From Ailanthus altissimus (taxonomy: Eukaryota > Streptophyta > Magnoliopsida > Sapindales > Simaroubaceae): DNA of 64,000 nucleotides. The stretch is from assembly GCA_946807835.1 (NCBI GenBank), contig OX327683.1, positions 32,423,001 to 32,487,000 of the forward strand, read 5' to 3'. The notes beneath the pieces were generated by a model that made no database searches, was not told the DNA's origin, and worked only from the letters and a program-made list of their open reading frames with translations. Shown one piece after another: positions 54,553-64,000 of the stretch (the first letter of the stretch is position 1; each line of letters opens with the position of its first letter). Made by a program: the position numbers and the translations under genes.

Positions 54553-54637
54553 CGGCCACCGCTTCATTTCTTTTTTCTCTCTTTTTTTTTTTCTGCCACC
54601 AAACTTTATATATATACAACACGTGTATTACAGATTT
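53127..54637 (-). mobile_element. Solo LTR of the outer Gypsy family inside the outer Gypsy element, TSD GATTT
   Basis: 53132-54632 (1,501 bp) is an LTR of the same family as the host element but inverted. Flanks are perfect GATTT copies at 53127-53131 and 54633-54637. Removing it joins ARG-Thr-Asp to a Leu-Thr-Leu-Lys-Ala-Asp-Gly frame, restoring the expected RNase H-integrase linker. No PBS, PPT or internal sequence is left. Confidence 0.92.
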
Positions 54638-55953
54638 AACATTGAAAGCTGATGGGACATTAGTTATAGGTAACAGACTTTGTGTTCCGAATAACTCAGA
54701 GTTAAAGAAGCAGATTTTAGAAGAAGCTCACAGCTCAGCTTATGCTATGCATCCTAGCAGCACTAAAATGTATTGTACTTTGAGAGAACATTACTGGTGG
54801 CAAGGTATGAAAAGAGAGATTGCAGAGTTTGTCTCACTGCCTGATTTGTCAGCAGGTTAAAGCAGAACATTAGAGGCCAGCAGGATTATCTCAACCACTT
54901 TCAGTTCCTAAATAGAAGTGGGAACATATCACCATGGACTTTGTTGTTGGGCTTTCTCGTACTCGAAGGGGTCATGATAGTATTTGGGTGATTGTTGATC
55001 AACTCACAAAGTTTGCTCATTTTCTGCCTTATAAGATTTCATACTCATTAGATAGGCTAGCTCATTTGTATGTGAGTGAGATTGTGAGTGAGATTGTACG
55101 ATTACATGGGGCTCTAGTGTCCATCGTATCAGATAGAGACCCTCGATTTACTTCTAGATTCTGGCATAGCTTACAGAAGGCATTAGGCACTAAGCTAAAC
55201 TTTAGTACAGCTTTTCATCCTCAGACAGATGGGCAGTCGAAGAGAACTATACAGATATTGAAGGATATGCTCAGAGCTTGTATGTTGCAGCTTAAGGGTA
55301 ATTGGGATGATTATTTACCATTGATGGAGTTTGCATATAATAATAGTTATCAGTCTAGCATTCAGATGGCACCGTATGAGGCTTTATATGGAAGAAAATG
55401 CAGAACTCCAATTTGCTGGGATGAGGTTGGAGAAAGAAAATTATTGGGTCCGAAGATTATTCAAACCACTAGTGAGAAGATCAGTATTATTAGAGACAGA
55501 CTCAAGGCAGCTCAAGATAGACAAAAGAGTTATGCAGATAAACACCGTGGACAGCTTGAGTTTATAGTAGGAGACAGAGTCTTCTTACGGATCTCACCAT
55601 GGAAGGGTGTGCTTCGTTTTGGGAAACAGAAAAAATTAAGTTCTAGATATATTAGGCTATATGAGATTCTAGAAAGAGTTGGTGTGGTTGCGTACCACTT
55701 AGCATTACCACCTGAGTTGTCACGCATTCATAATGTGTTTCATGTTTCTATGTTGCGAAAGTATATACTTCACCCTTCTCACATTCTAGATACTCAGCTA
55801 GTTCAGTTGAGGACAGACTTGACTTATGACGAGGAACCTGTTCAGATAGTGGACTATCGCCAGCAAGTACTACGTAATAAGACTATACCGCTAATTAAAA
55901 TCCTATGGAGGAATCATACAGTGGAAGAGGCTACATGGGAACGAGAGGATTAG
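54638..55953 (+). pseudogene. Outer Gypsy integrase and chromodomain-like C-terminus, broken
   Basis: It begins with the HHCC zinc-binding region (LKADGTLVIGNRLCVPN, EEAHSSAYAMHPSSTKMY). Near 54830 a frameshift breaks the CLICQQ motif, and a TAG follows. The core runs MDFVVGLSRTRRGHDSIWV (first Asp), SDRDPRFTSRFW (second Asp) and TDGQSKRTIQ, where the third acidic residue of the DDE triad (normally QSER) is Lys. Then NWDDYLPLMEFAYNNS and the C-terminal IHNVFHVSMLRKY, with a chromodomain-like end closing at WERED. With a stop, a frameshift and a lost catalytic Glu, it cannot support integration. Confidence 0.9.
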
Positions 55954-56015
55954 ATAAGAGTTCAGTATCCTCATTTATTTCAGACAAGTATGTGAATTTC
56001 GAGGATGAAATTTTT

Positions 56016-56031
56016 TTAAGGAGGGAAGAAT
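56016..56031 (+). other. Polypurine tract of the outer Gypsy element
   Basis: TTAAGGAGGGAAGAAT directly precedes the 3' LTR start TGTCATACACG at 56032. Confidence 0.85.
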
Positions 56032-57492
56032 TGTCATACACGTGTATAGTAACATGTATGTTTGGTGTGAATAAGCAAAAAAAAAAATAAGATGAATAAA
56101 ATATATATATTATATTAAGCGGTGGCGTTTTATATATATATATTTGTTTTGCTTTCTTCGTTTAAGAAGAAAGAATCGAAATAGAAAAAGAAACGAAATA
56201 GAGAAAGAAGGAGAAAAGAAAGAAAGGAAGAAAAAGAGAAAAGAAAAGAAGAAGAAAAGAAAGGAAAAAGAGAAAGGAAGAAAAGAAACCGAGAAGAGAA
56301 AGAGAAAGAGAAAGAAAAAAAAAAGAAAAGAAAAAATAGAAAATTTTAGGAAATTAGTTGGGTAGTTAGATTTATACCCAGTGTTTCAACGGGTAATAGT
56401 TTTATGATATTAGAATATTTATAATTCATATCGGTACTAATGATGTATTTTTATACCCTATGATATAGGAGGTGTGTTGATAGTGGATAGATCTCAGAAT
56501 CCAAACTCAACTCAGGATTAGTGCACTTTTGTGAGTGGATAGCTATATATATATATTTTATATATTTTTAATACAGCCAATTATAATTAAATTATGCGTT
56601 ATCAGATTTAGTTATGATTTATTTTTAGACAGATAAATATTTATACTATTTAGTATATTAAAAAATATTTTAGAATTTATTATAGTATAATTTATGATTT
56701 TATTCAATACAAAAATATTTATTTTAAAACAATTATGCTTTCATGATATTATATAGTAGTAGTTTTTGAACCACCATATGCGTACTCTCCCTTTTAGTGT
56801 AGTTGCTCTGCGCATGCGTTAGATCAGTTTAGTTTGCTCTGCCCGAACGATGTAGCATTTCGCCGGGTTAGACCAGCTTAGATCCCCCGCTCTACTTGTA
56901 CGTGAGTTACTCCGTCAGGTTAAACCAGATTTTCTCCAGGTACAAGTTTGATGTGATTTTCAGTATATATGTAGTACAGTTTCCAGAGCTATGTTACATA
57001 TATTCAACTTGATAATAGATTTTATGATAGTTTGCGCTTTCAGATTTTCAGATCCCAGTATTATGTTATGATTTTAATTTTAGCACAGATTTTATGATAG
57101 CTCATACTTTCAATACAAGTTTATTGACTACTCAGTATACAGTTTCTTGATTATTTTATCATACAGATTTATACGTGTATTATACATATAAAGTATATAA
57201 TATTTTCAAATTATATCCACTCACTGAGTTATAAGTTCACCATTTTTTTTATTTTTCCTAGGTTGTCACAGAAATTCGTACAGTGTGATATAATCATCAC
57301 ATTTTGAGGTTGGCCCATGACACACATAACTGCATAAGTGTTTCAGTCTGTATATTTGTATATATTTTTGTACACCTTTTGTTGAGGCAAGTAATCTCAT
57401 TGTATCATATATATGAGTAAAGAATATATTAGTTACATATCATCGCAGGATCCGCCTCAATTTTTAAGGAGGACTCGAGTTGGGTCCTATCA
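56032..57492 (+). repeat. 3' LTR of the outer Gypsy element
   Basis: 1,461 bp, collinear with the 5' LTR but with many substitutions (for example GTAACATG against GTAACGTG near the start) and a shorter TA microsatellite. The end is mutated to GGTCCTATCA and the terminal palindrome is eroded. Confidence 0.92.
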
Positions 57493-57497
57493 ATTAT

Positions 57498-60132
57498 CCT
57501 CCTCCTATGAGTGCCTTTCGGAGTTATGTTTTAAATGTAGCTTGTTTGGTCATCCGTTAAAGGAATGCCTTTTTCCTCGTAATGATAATGTGGATTCGTT
57601 GTCTTTAGTTTTTTTGTATATTTTTTTATTGAGGGCAAGCCTTGGTGGTTATCAAACTCAGTCTGTGATGTACTACAATCAGAATAAGGGTTCTAGTGGC
57701 TCATATGTTTTGCCATCGTTCAGTCATCCTTCAGGGCATCAGGGTAAACGGTCAGACTTCCTCTAATAAAGTTGATGTTGATTTACTTGGTAAGCCGTGC
57801 ATGGATGTGAAGCCTCAGTCTTTTTCTGATGTTGGTATAATTAGTGGCGATAATGTGATTGATTCAGCGGTCCTGATTAACTTGAATGACTGTGGCGGCG
57901 AGTCGGTTGTGGTTGCATAGGCAGTTGATACGCTTGATGAGCAGTTATCTAGCTAACAGTTGATGATAATGAATAAACAAGTTTGAGTAATTTGTAGGAT
58001 TATTCAGAAACTTTAACTGCTTGTGATGTGCTGACTAGGACTCCTCCGAGTGTATCCCTCTCAATGTTGGTTTCATTATCGTCCCATCGTCATGTACGAA
58101 TTACTTCTATAGACTTTTAATCTGCTGACATGGTAGATTTTTCCTATGCAACCATAGTAAATCCTCTTACAAATTTAGTGGACAAGTTGCCAACAATTTC
58201 TTTTGCTTTAGTGTCGTAGTTCTCATCGTATGACAATCATTCTTCTATTCTTATAAGACTCTATCTCCATCATTTAAGTTCTATGCTTTTTCTTCCTCTA
58301 CCATTCCTTATAAAAAAGTCATATGGGAGACAACTTATGATTGGACCAATGTTTTTGTTGAAGGCTTGCTTTAACCCTAGCTTCAGTAAGGATTTTTCAG
58401 ATGGCAAGAGAAAGGCTAAGGACAGGTTTTCATACTTCAGTTTCAATAAGAAGGCTAAGAGCTGTATGGTGTTTACTGCCATTCGACGTATTGGTGTGGA
58501 TGGAATTATATTTATGGACAACCCCTCCTCTATGGTTCCTTCTCAGGTGTCTTCATTGGTTGACAATTCTTTTTCTTTTATTTCGGTGGCTCTAGCCCAG
58601 GTGCAGGACCACAAATTATGCTGTTTTGCTGGAATGTTCGTGTCTGGGCAATTTGCTTACATTCTATATCCTATGTCAACATATGTAGGACTAATGCCCC
58701 AAGGTGGTCTTTTTGTTTGAAACCATCTCGAATAGTTTCTTTATGGAAAAGTTGCAAGGACATTTAGGTTTTTTAGGCAAGAAGGTGGTTGACAGAGTGG
58801 ATAGGAGTGGCAGCTTGACTTTGTTTTGGCAGGATATTGTGTCCGTTCAATTATTGTTCTTACTTTTGTAGCCACATTGATATTAGTGTCTCCCAAGGGT
58901 TTTCACAGCCTTAGCGTTTCACTTGATTCTAGGGGAACCCTGATGCTTCATAGCATACATATTCATAGACCTTGCTATGGCATCTCATAGATCTTTCGTC
59001 TCTTCCATGGCTTTATGGAGGTGACTTCAATGAGATTTTGAAGCCTTCAGAGTAGAAGGGTGGGGTGCTGAGGCAAAGCTCATTGATGAATAATTTTTGT
59101 GAGGTTCTAGATATGTGTTGCCTTTGGGACTTGAGGTATTCTGGACCTAAATTCATTGAGTATAATAGCCATCATCTACTAGATTTATCCAAGAGCATCT
59201 TGACAGGTTTATTTGTTCTTCTGACTGGTATGATTTATTTTTGGGTAAGGTATCTCATTTGATCAATTATTCAGGCTCGGACCATCACTCTATTGTGTTT
59301 GAATTTTATCCCGTGGGCATTGTTCATAAGCGAGTGGTAGGAAGGAAGCTGTAGTTCTCACTTTCATTTTGAGGCTGCGTGGATCAATAATGTTGGTTGT
59401 GCAGGTATCATCCTGAATGAGTATAATTTATCGGTGCTTTCTATGGATTCAGTTTGACAGAATCTTCGGCCACTTAGCTTGAAGCTTTCGGTTTAGAATT
59501 TTTAGAATTTTAATTCTGTCTTGGAACATCCAACAAAAGTAATCTGAATTCTTAAAATCAAAATGTATCAGCAGCTAATTGGTCATAACTCTGAAAGCTT
59601 GAACGTGATCTTGATGCTCTCATGAAAAAGAAGAAAGTTTATTGGAGACAATGGTCTTGTGTTGCTTAGCTTCGCGAAGGGAATCATATCACAAGTTATT
59701 TCCATCATAAAGCTCTGCTAGGCGTAAGAAGAATCTATTAGTTGGTTTACTAGATGAAAGTGGTGTATGGTAAGAGAAGATTGAAGTATACTTCTCATCT
59801 TTATTCTCTTCACGAGCTTGTTCCCAACAATCTTCATGTCCATTTTGGAGAGTATATCCTCAAAGGTTTCAGTTTCTATCAATAGTGTTTTAGATGCCTT
59901 TTTTTTGCAAGGAGGAGATAAATAGGATTGTCTTCCAATGACTTCTATAAAAGCTCCAAGTCTCAATGGATTTTTTGCCCTATTTTACCAGAGTTTTAGC
60001 CGTGGTTTAGTAAGGATATCTCGTTGGTTTGTTTTTCTTTCCTTAAATAATGTTGGTGATTTACGTAAGATTAATGAGACTTTGATTGTGTTATTGTCAA
60101 ATGTTGATGAGCAAAAAATGATGCCAGATTTT
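57498..60132 (+). pseudogene. LINE fragment 3: zinc knuckle, endonuclease and start of reverse transcriptase
   Basis: Broken frames continue fragment 2. First comes a CX2CX4HX4C knuckle (CFKCSLFGHPLKEC, about 57521-57565). Around 58610-58650 the start of an apurinic endonuclease domain appears (CWNVR). Around 59015-59140 the frame reads GGDFNEILKPS, then LWDLRYSGPKF, the conserved endonuclease core. Around 60060-60132 it reads RKINETLIVLLSNVDEQKMMPDF, matching the RT segment before the FRPISLCNV motif. Many stops; non-functional. Interrupted at 60133 by a solo LTR. Confidence 0.75.
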
Positions 60133-62218
60133 TATTGGGATCTGTGCTTACATACTATCTTATTATGTATGAATATTTACGTTTAATATTTATACAATCA
60201 TCATTTCATTAAATCGCTAATTATATTTATTAAATAGTAAGATGCATGTAATGTTTTAGACATTGTATTATCTAAATGAGTTTAGATTTGGTCTAAAAGA
60301 GTTTAGATCAGTGCTAACAGTTAGCAATACTAAGAGTTAGCAAAATCTAAATAGTTAAAGCTTTGTCTAAAATAGGACAAAGGTTTAAAAATATATTAGT
60401 AATAATATAGTTGCAAATGGTGCTAGGAAATGTTATTATGTAGTATGTTCTCAAACACTATGTTACTGATCTATCTTTACCGATGCGAGTCTCTAGGAGA
60501 AACTCACTTATATATACATCAGTGTATGTTTATATTTGGGTGGTTCAGATGGTTAGTTGTAGCAAACAATGAGTTGCGTAAAAGTTTATATAGGCATATG
60601 GGTATTCAGTGAGGATTGGATACTGAATAGACTTACGAAGACCTTCAATAGACATCTTATAAAGTCGTCAATAGTAGGAATTCTTGAGTTGAGTAGTATT
60701 CGCAGTTCTTTGATCTGAGTACCATGGTGGGCTTGTGATTGATCCACCATACTTTGGTTCCACGCATATCGGAGACCTATCATAGTCTGACCGCTGAGTG
60801 TTGATAGGTATAGTCTGATGCTCATAGAGTCTGATGTGCATAGATGTGAGATCTTTCAACTCACCTGGGTGAGTTGTATATCCTAATGCTCCGAGATTGT
60901 ATTTCAAAAAGTCTTATGGCCATAAACAGTGAACCCAAAAAATAGTTTTTTGATGGAATAAACAATATCGCAAAAGTATTTGCAGATATCGTTTATTGAA
61001 ATACAAATCTAAAGATAAGTTCATGGATGAGCAAATAGAGATTTGACGGTGTAAATCTATATCTATACACTTTCAAGATATAGGTGACGAAAAAATTATA
61101 CATATATGTTATGACCTCATCTTATATGATATAATGCACTGCTTTATAATATCTGTAACGTATGTATGGTGCATCGTTCACGAACGTATGGAGAAGTTTC
61201 ATGTAACAAATTGAGTGTCGACCTAGAGAGTCCCACGATATAATGTGTACTCATTGTACACTAAGGCAATAGACTGGATTGAACAGTACGATTCGGGAAA
61301 TTCTAGCAAATTGGATATTTATTTCAAGATCCCTTGGATTGTGCACTTGTCAAGATTTAAGTGTTAAGTACATTAATTAGTTAATAAGAATTATTAACTA
61401 ATAAGATAATGATAAGTGGCATATTTTGATCCATTCATTATTTTACTTTAAAATTAACTAAAATAACCTTGTTTATAAAACAAGCAAGATCAATTATTTT
61501 TTCAAAATTATTTTGAATAAATAATATTATTATTATTGTTAAAAGTCAAGACGAGTAAATAAAGGAGACATGGGTTAACAATGCTTTGTAGGGCTATTTT
61601 GTTGACTAAAGAAAGGGAAACAAACAAATGGAAATGATTTTTTTCTTGTGAGAAATCTTGGTTTAGCTAAGAGTTAAAGAGAGAGGTTTATTTTTTCTAA
61701 GTATTGAGAATAATAGCTATTCATCATCATCTTATTCTTTGGAGGCTGACCAAACTTAGAGCAAGAAAGATTATTTTTGTTTGTACAAGAGTTATATTAA
61801 TAAAGAACACTAATCATTTTGAAACAAATACAAATTAGTTAAAGTGTTTAACTAATAATCAAAGTTTAAATAATTTAAACTAGGTTAAATAGTTAAGTAA
61901 AATTGTGTTTAAGAGTTAAACACTTTTGTTGAAAATTAGAGCTCTCTAGTGATCCAAACCCACATAAATTGGATCCTAAAATTGTTGACGTGTGTGCTTT
62001 AAGGTGGACTCTATTTTGAACAAAATTTCAAAGACTTCAAAGATGATTCTCAATCTCATTAGTGTAATGAAAAACTTAAAAATTAAATGTGTTTATTGCA
62101 TTAAGAAATTAGATTTCTAGTTCTGTTGCTCAATATGTATGTATGACATGCATAATTTTAATGTAATAGACATATATACACATGCATGTACCTATAGAAA
62201 TGGTACATTTTCAATTTT
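60128..62218 (+). mobile_element. Solo LTR (family L2.2) inside the LINE, TSD ATTTT
   Basis: 60133-62213 (2,081 bp) is collinear with the left-arm solo LTR 3663-5872 but diverged. It begins TATTGGGA where the intact copy has TGTTAGGG and ends in TTTTCA. Flanks are ATTTT at 60128-60132 and 62214-62218. Removing it restores the LINE frame PDF-F-PIRLCNVI. Confidence 0.85.
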
Positions 62219-63713
62219 TTCCCTATTAGGTTATGTAATGTGATCTAAAAAATTATTTCAAATATCGTGGCAAATAGATTGAGGTTAGTGCTAGATGAGA
62301 TTATTTTTGTGCCTCGGAGTGCTTTTATGTCCGAAAGACTAATTATGGACAATGCTATTGTTAGTCTCGAATTCTATATGCTTTGAGAAGGCATATAAAG
62401 GCCCAAGAAAGTTTTTTATCTTTGAAACTTTATGTCCACGGTATATAACTGTTTTGAGTAGTTATATTTAGAGGCCATAATGTGGAGGTTGGGTTTTTAT
62501 GATTCTTGGTGTACAAAAATCATGCAATGTGTGTAATTGGCGTCTTTTAAATTTTTAATGAGGTTTGTAGATCTGCTATCCCATCTCGAGGCCTTTGGCA
62601 GGGTGATCTTCATCACCATACTTATTTATTATCTATGTCGAGGGCCTATCTTCACTCCTTACTAAGGTTGAATCTATTAGGGATATATGTTGTATTCAGT
62701 GTGTGAGATGAGGGCCTTATATCTCATATTTATTCTTTACTGATGATAACCTACTATTCACAATAGCCTACACCAGAGATTGCTAGACTTTTAAAATGGA
62801 TTTTTTTTTATAAAGAGGTGTTTGGTCAGTTAGTGAAATTAGTTCGGGTACATGATAAATATTTGCGGCTTCCTGGGTATGAAAGTCAAAGATGAAAGTA
62901 TCTCTTTAACTAAATTAGAAAAAGGGTGTAGAATAGAATTAAAGGTTGGAAATCCAAACTTTTTTTGTGGATGGCCGAGAGGTCTTTTTTAAGGCAGTGT
63001 TACAAACTATTTCATCATACTCAATGAGTTTATTATGTCTTCCTAAGGCTCTTAGTGATGATTTGCATCGCCTTAGTGCTTGCTTTTGGTGGGGCGGTTT
63101 AAATGTGAAAAAGAAAATGCACTGGTGTCGATGGAATGTGCTTTGTAAGTATAAAAGGCCCATGGCCTAGGTTTTTAAAGATTTGATGTTTCAATAAAAC
63201 ATTACTGGTTAAACAAATTTGGCGCTTGCTATCTTCCCCTAATTCTTTAGCAGCTCATATGCTAAAGAATTATTATTTTATTTATTGTGACTTTATACAA
63301 GTTAAGGCCAAACCATTTTTATCATGTGGCGAATTTTTTTTTTTATAGGGAAGAGATATCATTTATATACGTTCTCGTTGGTGGATTGACCATGCATCTC
63401 CGCTCCTTGTACGCCTACCATGACCTTTCTCTTTTAAACCACTGATCCCATACAATTTGCTTGAAACTATATTATCGGTGACTTGAAGCTACCATTAGGA
63501 GCATGGAATGTTAACCTGTTATGCCAACATTTAGGACATGAAGAAAAGGAAGCTGTTTTAAGTATTCCTATTTGTAGCACCAATGATGTTGATTAACTAA
63601 TATGGTATTATGACAAATGGGGTCAATATTCTATTAAAAATGACTATTGGCTGTTTATGCGACTTGAATTTTCATCTTGTTCTCCATCTTTATCGAGTTT
63701 ACAGAGTTTGTGG
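62219..63713 (+). pseudogene. LINE fragment 4: reverse transcriptase and downstream domains
   Basis: In order: PIRLCNVI, KIISNIVANRLRLVL, then SAFMSERLIMDNAIV. RGLWQGDLHHH matches the RGLRQGDPLSP motif. ISYLFFTDDNLLF is the RT catalytic box, with FTDD for FADD. Later come FFKAVLQTISSYSMSLLCLPKAL and SACFWWGG, the conserved post-RT region, and a zf-RVT-like YSIKNDYWLF near 63630. Stops and frameshifts are frequent. It ends at the next LTR insertion. Confidence 0.78.
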
Positions 63714-64000
63714 TGTTAGGGTTGGTACTTACATACTATCACTGAATGTACATATACTTATGTATTTATATATGTAACACATTCTCATAAAATCGCTAAT
63801 ACTTATTTAAATAGTATCATACAATGTAACATTACAGACATTGTATGATCTAAAAGAGTTTAGATAAGGGCTCACAGTTGGCCACACTGAGAGATATAAA
63901 TGCTAAATATTAGTACAACTAATAGTTAGCTGGTTATAATACTCAACGAAGATCAAAGAATTGGAGCCTTGTTTGTAATGGGACATAGACTTGGGAATAT
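63714..64000 (+). mobile_element. LTR (family L2.2), left end, continuing beyond the window
   Basis: It begins TGTTAGGG and matches the first approximately 290 bases of the family (TACTTACATACTATC, AAATCGCTAAT, then the AGTTAGC motif). The preceding bases TGTGG (63709-63713) would be the left target duplication. Whether it is a solo LTR or the start of a complete element cannot be seen. Confidence 0.8.

Larger units (their letters stand above)
38830..57497 (+). mobile_element. Ty3/Gypsy chromovirus (Tekay/Del-like) full-length but decayed element, TSD ATTAT
   Basis: The element runs 38835-57492 and is flanked by perfect ATTAT duplications (38830-38834, 57493-57497). Order: 5' LTR 38835-40335, PBS, gag, protease, RT, RNase H, integrase, chromodomain-like end, PPT, 3' LTR 56032-57492. 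The pol order (RT before integrase) fixes it as Ty3/Gypsy. The C-terminal segment (EEPVQIVDYRQQVLRNKTIP ... WRNHTVEEATWERED) is that of Tekay/Del chromoviruses. It is disrupted by in-frame stops, frameshifts and two later insertions (43483-52700; 53132-54632). It is inserted in the LINE. Confidence 0.92.

Overview
The window looks like eudicot nuclear genomic DNA. It is AT-rich, has spliced plant genes with GT-AG introns and long intergenic spacers, and carries a thick layer of nested plant transposable elements. Nothing in it points to bacteria, an organelle or an episome. No tRNA, rRNA or CRISPR array was recognised. The species could not be determined.

Left arm, 1-7.0 kb: a decayed Mutator-like transposase (MULE) lies on the minus strand. 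It is split by a 2.3 kb solo LTR (TSD CATAG), which is itself split by a second solo LTR of the same family in the opposite orientation (TSD AATAC/AATAT). From 7 to 12.5 kb there is AT-rich spacer with one weak copia-like remnant.

Host genes, 12.5-31 kb: there are three. (1) A single-exon ALOG/LSH transcription factor at 12734-13348 (+), of the LSH3/LSH4 type. (2) A three-exon arabinose-5-phosphate isomerase at 22440-24181 (+), SETH3/KdsD-like, with a SIS domain and two CBS domains. (3) An eight-exon JmjC/C5HC2 protein of the KDM5/JARID1 group at 29969-25299 (-), JMJ19-like, which converges tail-to-tail on SETH3. Its first iron-ligand histidine is replaced by lysine and it has no FYRN/FYRC module.

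Transposon-dense right arm, 31-64 kb: this arm holds a deleted MULE with long terminal inverted repeats (about 33.17-35.83 kb), a hAT-type MITE-like element (about 36.19-36.80 kb) and one old plant LINE (36.8-63.7 kb). The LINE has been hit in turn by a solo LTR (TSD GTAAT), a chromovirus-type Ty3/Gypsy element (38835-57492, TSD ATTAT), a 2.1 kb solo LTR (TSD ATTTT) and another LTR that runs off the window. The Gypsy element was itself hit twice: by a solo LTR of its own family in its integrase region (TSD GATTT), and by a second LTR element in its RNase H region (43483-52700, TSD GCAGT).

The most unusual object is that inner element. Its two 2,709-bp LTRs look identical, its PBS and PPT are present, and its gag and pol are reduced to remnants. 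In their place is an antisense cassette of two intact genes, each with its own TATA box. One is an intronless LONELY GUY (LOG) cytokinin-activating phosphoribohydrolase of 221 aa. The other is a 397-aa protein I do not recognise. This is a very recent, non-autonomous retroelement carrying an apparently intact plant hormone-activation gene, and it is the best candidate here for something not previously described.
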